From an uncultured Clostridia bacterium (lineage in GTDB: Bacteria; Bacillota; Clostridia; Oscillospirales; Ruminococcaceae), in assembly GCA_947631115.1 (NCBI GenBank), contig CANRKB010000007.1:19385-83384 (forward strand): a DNA stretch of 64,000 nt. Direction: 5' to 3'. Numbering within the stretch: the first letter of the stretch is position 1; each line of letters begins with the position of its first letter. The notes below the pieces were generated by a model, which worked only from the letters and a program-made list of their open reading frames with translations, did no database searches and was not told where the DNA came from. The translations under genes and the position numbers were made by a program. Below, one piece after another: positions 1-6,964 of the stretch.

Positions 1-479
1 AGGACCCTTATCATGAGATAGGTCAGGCTCACGGATTGTGTTTTTCGGTAAAAGAGGGAGTAGAGCCGCCGCCATCGCTTGTGAACATCTTTAAGGAAAT
101 TCATGACGAGCTTGGCATTGAGCCGCCTAAAAGCGGAGAACTTACGAAGTGGGCGAAAAGCGGAGTGCTGCTCTTAAACGCAACTCTCACTGTACGCGAG
201 GGGCAGGCTAATTCCCATAAGGGCAAGGGCTGGGAGATACTGACCGACCGAGTTATAGAGCTGCTTAATGAGCGGGAACAACCGATAGTGTTCTTGCTTT
301 GGGGAAGAAACGCCCGCGACAAGGCGCGACTTATCACAAACCGCCGTCATCTCATTCTGCAATGCGCCCACCCAAGCCCGCTTTCCGCATACAACGGCTT
401 TTTCGGCTGCGGACACTTTAAGAGGGCGAATGAGTTTTTAAAGGAAAACGGTATTGAGCCTATCGACTGGACGCTGTAG
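1..479 (+). CDS. ung: Uracil-DNA glycosylase, family 1 (5'-truncated by window edge)
   Basis: This enzyme removes uracil from DNA as the first step of base excision repair. The frame is open from base 3 and the first visible residues are D-P-Y-H, the end of the family 1 motif GQDPYH that carries the catalytic Asp; everything upstream is outside the window. Further on lie the conserved segment around [12 protein letters not shown], where the family usually has LLLNTVLTVR, and the C-terminal motif HPSPLSA, whose His contacts the uracil and whose loop inserts into the DNA minor groove. The C terminus ends normally at EPIDW plus two residues, as expected for family 1. About one third of the protein is missing on the left only because of the window boundary. 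The identification is firm. Confidence 0.95.
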   Translation, partial: DPYHEIGQAHGLCFSVKEGVEPPPSLVNIFKEIHDELGIEPPKSGELTKWAKSGVLLLNATLTVREGQANSHKGKGWEILTDRVIELLNEREQPIVFLLWGRNARDKARLITNRRHLILQCAHPSPLSAYNGFFGCGHFKRANEFLKENGIEPIDWTL

Positions 480-677
480 GCAGTTGACAGTTTACAGTGG
501 ACAGTATTCAGTTATGGTGTCCGCTTCGCGGACAATATTAGATTGTTATCGGACTTAAACGTTTTGGAGCGCTACCGTAAAAGTTATGCTCGTGTGCTGT
601 TTAGCTAAAAACAATCCAAATCTTATCCGCCGCAAGGCGGATACCTTTTACTGCATACTGTAAACTGTCAATTGCCA
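480..677. repeat. Heptamer-armed inverted-repeat element, copy B1 (MITE-like)
   Basis: The left arm is a run of degenerate 7-mers, CAGTTGA CAGTTTA then CAGTGGA CAGTATT, followed by a GTCCGCTTCGCGGAC hairpin and TTAGATTGTT. The right arm is roughly the inverse: AACAATCC, a TCCGCCGCAAGGCGGA hairpin, then TACTGCATACTGTAAACTG. The middle contains AACGTTTTGGAGCGC and ACCGTAAAAGTTATGC, also found in copies near 45.5 and 48.5 kb. No open reading frame is present. About 200 bp with inverted arms resembles a MITE, but no target-site duplication was confirmed. Confidence 0.75.
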
Positions 678-680
678 ACA

Positions 681-890
681 GGGGTTCGGGGGCGGCAGCC
701 CCCCGCACTCTCCCCCTTCCCCTTCGGGGAAGGGGGTAGGGGGTTAGGGCGAGCAAACGTTATTTAGAAAAATATCGTTTGAAAAGAACCCCCAATGCAT
801 ACTGTATACTTTACACTGTCAACTGCCAACAGGGCGAGTAAACGTTATTTAGAAAAACACCTTTTCGGAAGTAAGAGGTTAGAGGTAAGA
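681..890. repeat. C-rich palindromic block A1 plus a stray B right arm
   Basis: The stretch contains CCCCCTTCCCCTTCGGGG and its complement as a hairpin, then AGGGCGAGCAAACGTTATTT. From 795 to 831 an isolated right arm of the CAGT-heptamer family (ATGCATACTGTATACTTTAC) is inserted, after which the GGGCGAGTAAACGTTATTT module recurs and ends in a short AGAGGTTAGAGGTAAGA heptamer run. The same modules recur near 1.8, 5.3 and 14.8 kb. No gene is visible between 480 and 1079. Confidence 0.7.
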
Positions 891-1009
891 TTTTAAATTA
901 AAACGTTATCTGTTGAATTTATTTTTTATCATCGGTAATACTATTTTATGTAATTTGACAGTTATTCAGGTCTTATTTTGTCACTAATTGCCAAAAATTA
1001 CATCGGCTC

Positions 1010-1038
1010 TTGCATTTTAATTGGAAAAGGTGTATAAT
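1010..1038 (+). promoter_or_regulatory. SigA-type promoter of the small acidic protein gene
   Basis: A -35 TTGCAT (1010-1015) and a -10 TATAAT (1033-1038) are separated by exactly 17 bp. The gene start at 1080 follows with an AGGAGG ribosome binding site. Confidence 0.7.
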
Positions 1039-1079
1039 AAAGTAAGATTGAATTTTGAATAGCTCATAGGAGGTTTAAT

Positions 1080-1322
1080 ATGAAAGCATTCGGCATTTTT
1101 ATGATAGGATTTCTTGCGGCTGCGGGAGGCGTTGCTGCGGCGACTTATCTCGCAAAGAAGAAGCTTGAAAAGGAAAATGAGGACGATTATTTCGACGCTT
1201 GGGACGACGAGGACGACGAGGACTGGGATTTTGATTTTGACGACGACAGTTCTGTCGGAAACGAAGAAGCGGTTGAAAGCGCGGACGACATTTTCGGAGA
1301 AGACTCCGAGGATAAAGAATAA
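1080..1322 (+). CDS. Small membrane-anchored acidic protein, function unknown
   Basis: This 80-residue protein is not recognised. It starts with a hydrophobic helix (about residues 4-24, Gly/Ala rich) followed by a short lysine-rich stretch, KKKLEKE, which places the N terminus in or across the membrane with the basic side inward. The remaining 50 residues are extremely acidic, with runs of Asp and Glu interrupted by Trp and Phe (DAWDDEDDEDWDFDFDDD), so the tail is probably disordered. A perfect AGGAGG ribosome binding site, a 17-bp-spaced promoter upstream and a strong terminator downstream show that it is a real, separately transcribed gene. It resembles YtxH-like small envelope proteins only in general layout. 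Confidence 0.7.
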   Translation: MKAFGIFMIGFLAAAGGVAAATYLAKKKLEKENEDDYFDAWDDEDDEDWDFDFDDDSSVGNEEAVESADDIFGEDSEDKE

Positions 1323-1353
1323 GATCCCTGCTTATTAAAGAGAGCTTTTGTTG

Positions 1354-1402
1354 CGGCGTTTTGCGCTCAGTGTGACTGTTTGCGCAAAGCGCCTGTTTTT
1401 TT
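1354..1402 (+). terminator. Rho-independent terminator after the small acidic protein gene
   Basis: GGCGTTTTGCGC pairs with GCGCAAAGCGCC (one G-U pair) around a 15-base loop and is followed by TGTTTTTTT. It separates this gene from the scfA promoter. Confidence 0.8.
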
Positions 1403-1413
1403 GTGAAAACCCC

Positions 1414-1442
1414 TTGAAAAAATCAATGGGTTATGTTATAAT
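1414..1442 (+). promoter_or_regulatory. SigA-type promoter of scfA
   Basis: TTGAAA (1414-1419) and TATAAT (1437-1442) are spaced by 17 bp and lie 38 bp upstream of the scfA start codon. Confidence 0.8.
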
Positions 1443-1479
1443 AATTTGTAGTGATTTTATAAAGAAAGAGGTGTTCCTT

Positions 1480-1626
1480 TTGAAGCATATTGTAACGGTA
1501 AATAAAGCGGATCTTAAAAAGAGCGCGGAAAAGGGCGGCTGCGGAAAGTGCCAGTCTTCTTGCCAGTCTGCCTGCAAGACATCCTGCACAGTTGCAAACC
1601 AGAAGTGCGCGTCTGTTGACAGGTAA
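1480..1626 (+). CDS. scfA: SCIFF ranthipeptide precursor (six cysteines in forty-five)
   Basis: This is the precursor of the SCIFF peptide, a ribosomally made peptide nearly universal in Clostridia, in which a radical SAM enzyme forms Cys-to-residue thioether (ranthipeptide) bonds. The product is 48 residues. The leader begins (TTG read as Met) KHIVTVNKADLKKSA, and the core contains six cysteines spaced C-GK-C-QSS-C-QSA-C-KTS-C-TVANQK-C. The spacing and the phrase QSACKTSCTV are diagnostic. The TTG start at 1480 is chosen because GAAAGAGG precedes it at proper distance and because the leader starts there in the family. The maturase gene scfB follows after a terminator and a repeat element. 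Mature form and biological role are not established by the sequence; a quorum-type signalling role has been proposed for ranthipeptides. Confidence 0.96.
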   Translation: MKHIVTVNKADLKKSAEKGGCGKCQSSCQSACKTSCTVANQKCASVDR

Positions 1627-1640
1627 AACTTAGCGAACAG

Positions 1641-1675
1641 AAAGCGCAGGTCAAGGCTTGCGCTTTTTGTTTTTG
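1641..1675 (+). terminator. Terminator between scfA and scfB
   Basis: AAAGCGCA and TGCGCTTT form a stem followed by TTTTTGTTTTTG. It would make the short scfA message far more abundant than any read-through scfB message. Confidence 0.8.
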
Positions 1676-1713
1676 CAAAAAAATGATAATAAAATAGACG
1701 CTCTTTAAAGCCT

Positions 1714-1919
1714 TAGTCTGTATAAAAACCTATTTGTTGTTCTTTTCAAACGTAATTTTTCAGAATAACGTTTACTCGCCCCATCCCCCTGCCCCCTTCC
1801 CCGAAGGGGAAGGGGGAGAATGCGGGGACTCCGTCCCCGCAACCCCTGTTGGCAATATACGCATTGTCTGCCATTGGTGAATTATGATACAACGTTGATT
1901 AGGCTTTATATACAGACTG
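1714..1919. repeat. C-rich element A2 with inverted ends, inserted upstream of scfB
   Basis: The element begins TAGTCTGTATAAAAA and ends TTTATATACAGACTG, which are imperfect inverted repeats about 200 bp apart. Inside are, in reverse orientation to copy A1, AATAACGTTTACTCGCCC, the CCCCCTTCCCCGAAGGGG hairpin, and GCGGGGACTCCGTCCCCGC. The element ends 41 bp before the scfB start. Copy A4 near 14.8 kb has the same ends. Confidence 0.75.
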
Positions 1920-1960
1920 AACAGACCGTTGATGAGGTCTGTAGTTATATGGAGATTAAG

Positions 1961-3322
1961 ATGATACATAAATTTAAACAGTTAGGACACAATATAGTAC
2001 TCGATGTAAATTCAAACGCAGTCCACGTTATGGACGACTGCGCGTTTGATATGATAGACCTGCTTGAAGTTCCTCTGCCCGAAAAAATGCCCGAGGAATT
2101 TGTCGGAAAACTTTCTGAATATCCCGAGGAGACCGTCAGGGAAACCTATGCGGAGCTTTTGGAGCTTGTAAAACAAGGCACGCTCTTTTCTCTCGACACC
2201 TACGAGCGTTTTTCCGACACATCCGTAAAAAGCCCGATAAAGTCAATGTGTCTGAATGTCGCGCACGACTGCAACTTAAGATGCGAATACTGCTTTGCGA
2301 AAAAGGGAGATTTCGGCGGGAAGCGCGAAATAATGTCCCCCGAAATAGGAAAAAAGGCAATTGATTTTCTTATTGCAAATTCGGGAAACCGCGAAAATCT
2401 CGAAATGGACTTTTTCGGCGGCGAGCCGCTTATGGCTTGGGAAACGGTGACTTCAACCATCGAATACGCGCGTTCTCTCGAAAAGCGGCACGGTAAAAAT
2501 TTCAGGTTTACAATTACGACAAACGGAGTGCTTCTTGACGATGAGAAGATAGATTACATAAACCGTGAGATGTCGAACGTTGTGTTGTCGCTTGACGGAA
2601 GACGCGAGGTGACGGACAGGATACGCACTTCTCTGAACGGAAAAAGCGTTTTCGACCTTATTGTTCCGAAGTTCCAAAAGCTTGTGGAAAAGCGCCCCAA
2701 GGGCAAGGACTATTATGTCCGCGCTACGTTTACAAAATACAACCTCGATTTTGCGAATGATGTTCTTGCGCTCAGAGATCTTGGCTTTGACCAGCTTTCC
2801 GCCGAGCCGGTGGCTACCGACCCGAAAATGGACTATGCAATAACTGAAAACGATCTGCCGACGGTGTTCGCCGAATACGACAGGCTTTGCGGAATAATGG
2901 CGAAACGCACCGAAAACAAGTTCAATTTCTTCCACTTTATGATAGACCTCGACCAAGGACCTTGCGCGATAAAAAGGCTGAGAGGGTGCGGGTGCGGAAA
3001 CGACTATGTCTCGGTAACGCCGAACGGCGATATTTACCCGTGTCATCAGTTTGTGGGCATTGACGAATGGAAAATGGGCAGCGTCCTTGACGGAACTTTT
3101 AGCGACGACATAAAGAGCTATTTTGCCAAGACTCACATCTACAGCAAGAAAGGCTGCCGCGACTGCTGGGCGAAGTTTTATTGCTCGGGCGGCTGCAACG
3201 CAAACAGTTTTCTTTACGAGGGCGACTGCCGCGCGCCGTACAAACTCGCCTGCGAAATGCAGAAAAAGCGCCTCGAATGTGCGATAGGGCTGGAAGTTGA
3301 AAAGGCGCTGTCTGACAGTTGA
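1961..3322 (+). CDS. scfB: SCIFF peptide maturase, radical SAM/SPASM thioether-forming enzyme
   Basis: This radical SAM enzyme installs thioether links in the ScfA peptide. The N-terminal 80-90 residues form the PqqD-like leader-binding region typical of the family. The radical SAM motif C-NLR-C-EY-C lies in the segment beginning LNVAHDCNLRCEYCF. A C-terminal SPASM/twitch region is rich in cysteines (CGCG, YPCHQF, CRDCW, FYCSGGC) that should bind two auxiliary 4Fe-4S clusters. The frame is open further upstream, but those codons run through a repeat element. ATG at 1961 is chosen because GGAG lies 7 bases before it and because the family begins MIHKF-like. The length of 453 residues fits. No exporter or protease gene is adjacent. 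Confidence 0.95.
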   Translation: MIHKFKQLGHNIVLDVNSNAVHVMDDCAFDMIDLLEVPLPEKMPEEFVGKLSEYPEETVRETYAELLELVKQGTLFSLDTYERFSDTSVKSPIKSMCLNVAHDCNLRCEYCFAKKGDFGGKREIMSPEIGKKAIDFLIANSGNRENLEMDFFGGEPLMAWETVTSTIEYARSLEKRHGKNFRFTITTNGVLLDDEKIDYINREMSNVVLSLDGRREVTDRIRTSLNGKSVFDLIVPKFQKLVEKRPKGKDYYVRATFTKYNLDFANDVLALRDLGFDQLSAEPVATDPKMDYAITENDLPTVFAEYDRLCGIMAKRTENKFNFFHFMIDLDQGPCAIKRLRGCGCGNDYVSVTPNGDIYPCHQFVGIDEWKMGSVLDGTFSDDIKSYFAKTHIYSKKGCRDCWAKFYCSGGCNANSFLYEGDCRAPYKLACEMQKKRLECAIGLEVEKALSDS

Positions 3323-3440
3323 CAGTATATAATGTACAGTATTCAGTAATAGGTCGTCCACGCATTATGCTCTTCGGGCAAAACGCTACGGCGTATTTGA
3401 TTTAGATTGTTTTCAAACTAAAACGTTTTGAAACTGTCGG
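3312..3440. repeat. Half copy of the heptamer-armed element (B2)
   Basis: The scfB stop codon runs directly into TGACAGTTGACAGTATATAA and GTACAGTATTCAGTAA, then GATTTAGATTGTTTTCAAAC and AAACGTTTTG. The right arm is absent. The repeat begins inside the last codons of scfB, so it may have replaced the native 3' end of the transcript. Confidence 0.6.
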
Positions 3441-3595
3441 AAAAAATTTTTCCTTGCCCCGTAATTTCCCCCTATTTTAATTATTTCTTCAATTTTATGT
3501 CACATAAAAATCACATTGACGGATTATAATCAAATCAGAAACCGAGATATACAAAGTTCATTCCCTTAAATGGGATTTTAGAAAGGATCTTAGAC

Positions 3596-4849
3596 ATGAA
3601 CGACTATAATGAAAACAACAATGAATTTAAAACGCCGTCAAAACCGCGCAAGGAACATCTTACCGCAAAGGTTGCGGCGCTTATTGCGGCAGTCGCTATC
3701 GTAGGCGGCGGTTCGGGTTTTGCGGGAACTTATTTCGCAAGCAAACAGTTTGCGAACACCGCCGTTGAGGACGAAGTTGTAAATACGGACGACTTACCGC
3801 CTGTTGATGACGAAGAAGAAAACAAGACCACTCCCACGCTCGACGACCTCCAGGCGGAAGTTTCCGCTCCCACGGCTAATACCGAGATAGAATACAACAG
3901 CGACGGCACTTATAAGTACACGCGGGATCTCGTACAAGCGGTTTCGGACAGCGTCGTATATATTGACGTTTCGATAAACTACAACGGCTCGAAAACTCTG
4001 TACAGCAGAGGAAGCGGCGTTATTATCTCCAAAAACGGTTATATCATAACGAACAACCACGTTGTTGAAAGCGGAGATTATTTCTCCGTTAAGGTCAATG
4101 ACAATGCGCACGACGGCGAGTCTAAAACCTATGACGCAAAGCTTATAGGAATGGACAGCGACACCGACCTTGCGGTCTTGAAAATTGAAGCGGACGATCT
4201 TCCCGCGGCTGTTTTGGGAGATTCCGACAAGCTCCATATAGGCGACGACTGCTTTGCTATAGGAAATCCTCTCGGACTTGAAACATCTGTTTCAAAGGGC
4301 ATTATTTCGGGACTTAACCGTCAGGTCAACACCGCGAATTACGCGCTTACTTCGATACAGACCGACGCCGCTATAAACAGCGGAAACTCGGGCGGCGGAC
4401 TTTTCAACGGTTATGGAGAGGTTATAGGCATTGTAAATGAAAAGTATGTTTCGAGCTATGCGGAAAGCCTTGGCTTTGCAATAACGATAAACGACGCCAA
4501 GAGCGTTATTGAAGACCTTATTTCAAAGGGATATGTTTCGGGCAGAGCGCTTCTCGGAATTACCTACACCCTTATACCCGAATCATATGCAAGCAGATAC
4601 GGCATACCCGCGGGAATGCAGGTAAAGTCTATAGACAGCTCGCTTGCTATATCCAAGAGCGGACTTAAAGTAGGCGACACCATAACCGAGATAGACGGAG
4701 AGTCCGTTATCACGGGCGACGTAAGCAAGATCCTTGCGGCAAAGAAACCCGGCGATAAAGTTGAACTTACCGTAGTCCGCAGCGGAAACTCGACTAACAA
4801 GACCGTAAAGATAGAAGTAGTTCTTTCGGAGAATACGGGCAACACCTGA
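3596..4849 (+). CDS. HtrA/DegP-like membrane-anchored serine protease with PDZ domain
   Basis: This protein is a trypsin-fold HtrA protease that degrades or refolds damaged proteins outside the membrane. It has 417 residues. A cytoplasmic N-tail of about 23 residues is followed by one membrane helix (about 24-46), then an acidic low-complexity linker to about residue 95. The catalytic triad is visible: His155 in TNNHVVESG, Asp191 in DSDTDLAVLK, and Ser265 in NSGNSGGGLF. A single C-terminal PDZ domain follows (about 320-410, containing GLKVGDTITEIDG). The start at 3596 follows GAAAGGATC. It stands alone between repeat-filled gaps, so it is probably monocistronic. The name could be htrA or degP; several paralogues exist in Firmicutes, so no symbol is assigned. 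Confidence 0.95.
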   Translation: MNDYNENNNEFKTPSKPRKEHLTAKVAALIAAVAIVGGGSGFAGTYFASKQFANTAVEDEVVNTDDLPPVDDEEENKTTPTLDDLQAEVSAPTANTEIEYNSDGTYKYTRDLVQAVSDSVVYIDVSINYNGSKTLYSRGSGVIISKNGYIITNNHVVESGDYFSVKVNDNAHDGESKTYDAKLIGMDSDTDLAVLKIEADDLPAAVLGDSDKLHIGDDCFAIGNPLGLETSVSKGIISGLNRQVNTANYALTSIQTDAAINSGNSGGGLFNGYGEVIGIVNEKYVSSYAESLGFAITINDAKSVIEDLISKGYVSGRALLGITYTLIPESYASRYGIPAGMQVKSIDSSLAISKSGLKVGDTITEIDGESVITGDVSKILAAKKPGDKVELTVVRSGNSTNKTVKIEVVLSENTGNT

Positions 4850-4852
4850 TTT

Positions 4853-5000
4853 AGAGGTAAGAGTGTAAGCGCATTATCCGCCTTACGGCGGATAACGCTG
4901 TAAGAGGTAAGAATTTCAAGGAACTTTTGAAAGATAAAGTTTTTTGGTGTTCAGAGAAAGAGGCTAGAGGCTAGAGTTAAAACCCCAGCCTCTTTTTTCT
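4853..5000. repeat. AGAGGTN heptamer array ending in a terminator-like hairpin
   Basis: Repeating units such as TAGAGGTAAGAG and GTAAGAGGTAAGAA surround a TCCGCCTTACGGCGGATA hairpin. The last part (4958-4998) pairs AGAGGCT with AGCCTCT and is followed by TTTTT, so it could terminate htrA transcription. Confidence 0.65.
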
Positions 5001-5037
5001 GTTTATAAGTTATGTTCAGCGGAGAGTTTTGGCTGTT

Positions 5038-5375
5038 ACTGACTACAGCGTTGTACGCGAAGCGTTCAATGTGTCCACTATACCCTGTCAACTGCGCGAC
5101 AGGCGGGTCGCAGGGCGCGCCCGGCGCCCCGCTATTCCCCCTTCCCCTTTTAGAGATAAGAAATTAGAGGTAAGAGGTTAGAGTTTGAGAGGAGAGGTTA
5201 TTCGATTTTCGTAAGTATTCCAGCCTCCGGCTTCTTACATCTTACCTCTAACCTCTGGAAGCCGGGGCAGCGGGGGCGGCATCCCCCGCACTTTCCCCCT
5301 TCCCCTTCGGGAAAGGGGGCAGGGGGATAGGGCGAAAAAACGTTATTGAGATAAACAACGTTTGAAAAGAATCAC
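5038..5375. repeat. Composite of B, A and C repeat modules between htrA and yqfC
   Basis: In order: a reverse B arm with the hairpin-forming module GTACGCGAAGCGTTCAATG and ACCCTGTCAACTG (5038-5095); a fragment of the C-rich block (5100-5150); an AGAGGTN heptamer array with its complement (5150-5262), forming a long imperfect hairpin; and a full C-rich block A3 (5268-5375) with CCTTCCCCTTCGGG, AGGGCGAAAAAACGTTATTG and GTTTGAAAAGAATC. No reading frame was accepted in 4850-5503. Confidence 0.65.
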
Positions 5376-5429
5376 AAATATGTTAAGCGTAAAACTTAAA
5401 AAGGTTTTCCCCTTGAATATTATCTTTAG

Positions 5430-5456
5430 ACCGACTTATTCGTCGGTCTAATTTTA
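5430..5456 (+). terminator. Hairpin AGACCGAC/GTCGGTCT upstream of yqfC
   Basis: An 8-bp perfect stem with a 6-base loop is followed by AATTTTAT. It may be the terminator of the preceding region or a leader structure. It lies about 50 bp before yqfC. Confidence 0.5.
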
Positions 5457-5503
5457 TCCCTTTATGCATATAAATAGACAAGTATCTTAAAGGGAGTGTT
5501 TAT

Positions 5504-5788
5504 ATGGGGATATTATACGACAGGCTTGTTGCGCTAGACGAGCTGTCATCACGCGAATGTGTGATAACTATACGCATAAATTCTTTCTCCGATATGTCGG
5601 AGATCTACATTGAAAACTGTCGGAAAGTTTTGTCCTGTGACGAGGAATTTATAACGCTCGGCGTTTGCAAAACGGACATACGCATTTCGGGAACGCCGCT
5701 GGTGCTGGAAAATTTCGGCGTGGGCGGAGTCAAAATAACCGGGAAAATTTCCTCGGTGGATCTTGACTGTTCGGGAGGAAAGTCATGA
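5504..5788 (+). CDS. yqfC: YqfC-family sporulation protein
   Basis: This 94-residue protein belongs to the YabP/YqfC family, small proteins made in the mother cell during sporulation. Visible features are an all-beta pattern with the segment ENCRKVLSCDEEFITL and the ending ISGTPLVLENFGVGGVKITG, which match the characteristic later half of the family. The start is set by GGGAG eight bases upstream. Its last four bases overlap the start of yqfD (ATGA), a pairing found throughout spore formers, so the two are translationally coupled. The usual downstream phoH neighbour is absent here. In Bacillus subtilis the pair is under SigE control; no convincing SigE promoter was identified here. Confidence 0.85.
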   Translation: MGILYDRLVALDELSSRECVITIRINSFSDMSEIYIENCRKVLSCDEEFITLGVCKTDIRISGTPLVLENFGVGGVKITGKISSVDLDCSGGKS

Positions 5789-6948
5789 AAAAAGAAAAGC
5801 GCTCCGACTTGTTTTTCGGAACAGTCGGTTTTTCGGGCATAGGCGGGTTTCAGGAAAACCTTGTGACGGCGCTTCTTGAAAGCGATATTCCCATAAGAAA
5901 ACTTAAAGTTTCGGGAGCGGAGATAAGCGGAGAGGTGTCGCCGTTCAATTATTACAAGACGGCTTTACTTGCACGGAAAAACGGCGTAAGGATACGCGCG
6001 GGGAAGCGCAGAGGCTTATATTTCACCTTGTATAAATACCGCGCCAGAGCGGGGCTTTACGTGGGACTTCTCGTGTTTATACTGATAATATCCGTTTTCG
6101 GAACAAAGGTTCTGGATATACAGTATGACGGCGAGGCGACCGCTTCAGAGATAAATCCCATTCTCGAAGAATGCGGGATAGGGATAGGCAAGAGCGTTTC
6201 AAAAATAAACTTTTCCGAAGCCGAACAGCGCATAATGCTCGAAGTTCCCGGCTGCGCATGGGCGGACGTTTCGTGCGAGGGGTTCAGGCTGAAAATAGAG
6301 GTGCATAAAGGAATAGAACCGCCCGAACTGGAAACCGCAGAGCCGAGAAATATTGTAGCTTCACATTCTGCGGTCATCATTTCGCAGATCGTCCGAAAGG
6401 GCGGCTCGGTAGTTAGCGTCGGAAGCGGCGTCAACGAGGGGGACTTGCTTGTTTCGGGAACAGTCTTTGACGGTGAAAATAAAACGATGTTCATACATTC
6501 GGACGCGGAAATAATCGGAGAATTTACGGAAACGAAAGAGTTTTTTGTTCCGTACAGTGAGACCGTAATGCGCGCGGAAGGCGAACAAAAGCGCTTTAGC
6601 TATCTTATTTTCGGAGACGACGAATATCCGCTTTTCTTCGGCAGGGCGTTTGCCGAAAACTCGCTTTATTCCGAAGAAACAAAACTGATATTAAACGGAA
6701 ATGTAAAAATAAGGACGGAAATATTTACTGAGTATGTTCCCAAAGAAATAAAAAGAAGTCCCGAAAACGTCGTTTCGGAACTTAAAAAACAGATAGCGCT
6801 CTTTGAAGAGAATTTCTACAATGACTTCGATATAGTAACTTCAAACGAAAGATACTATCCCGAAGAAGACGGCATAAGGGTCATGGTGGATTATACTCTT
6901 CGCGGAGATATAGCGAAGCCTGTTGAAATAGAAATGGATCTGGGCTGA
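5785..6948 (+). CDS. yqfD: Sporulation protein YqfD (SpoIV-like membrane protein)
   Basis: This 387-residue protein is the YqfD sporulation protein. An N-terminal cytoplasmic region of about 88 residues contains the family phrase PVRKLKVSG-like IPIRKLKVSGAEISG. One membrane helix follows (about 90-107), then a large extracytoplasmic part with the POTRA-like pattern near VPGCAWADVSCEGFRLKIEVHKG and the conserved NIVASHSAVI and VRKGGSVVSVGSGVNEGDLL segments. ATG overlaps the yqfC stop. It converges with the minus-strand membrane protein gene, leaving only 16 bp between the two stop codons. The assignment by family pattern and gene pairing is firm; biochemical function is not known. Confidence 0.92.
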   Translation: MKKEKRSDLFFGTVGFSGIGGFQENLVTALLESDIPIRKLKVSGAEISGEVSPFNYYKTALLARKNGVRIRAGKRRGLYFTLYKYRARAGLYVGLLVFILIISVFGTKVLDIQYDGEATASEINPILEECGIGIGKSVSKINFSEAEQRIMLEVPGCAWADVSCEGFRLKIEVHKGIEPPELETAEPRNIVASHSAVIISQIVRKGGSVVSVGSGVNEGDLLVSGTVFDGENKTMFIHSDAEIIGEFTETKEFFVPYSETVMRAEGEQKRFSYLIFGDDEYPLFFGRAFAENSLYSEETKLILNGNVKIRTEIFTEYVPKEIKRSPENVVSELKKQIALFEENFYNDFDIVTSNERYYPEEDGIRVMVDYTLRGDIAKPVEIEMDLG

Positions 6949-6964
6949 GAGCATTAAGCCTTTT

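Noticed and set aside
2453..3361. Open frame of about 300 codons on the minus strand inside scfB
   Set aside because: It is the mirror of a GC-biased real gene, has no ribosome binding site, and its translation lacks any recognisable pattern.
4853..5262. CRISPR array in the short repeats
   Set aside because: The 7-bp units are contiguous and degenerate, without spacers, and no cas gene is present.
5460..5503. SigE-type promoter before yqfC
   Set aside because: GCATATAAAT loosely resembles a -10 element, but no suitable -35 element is found at the proper distance.
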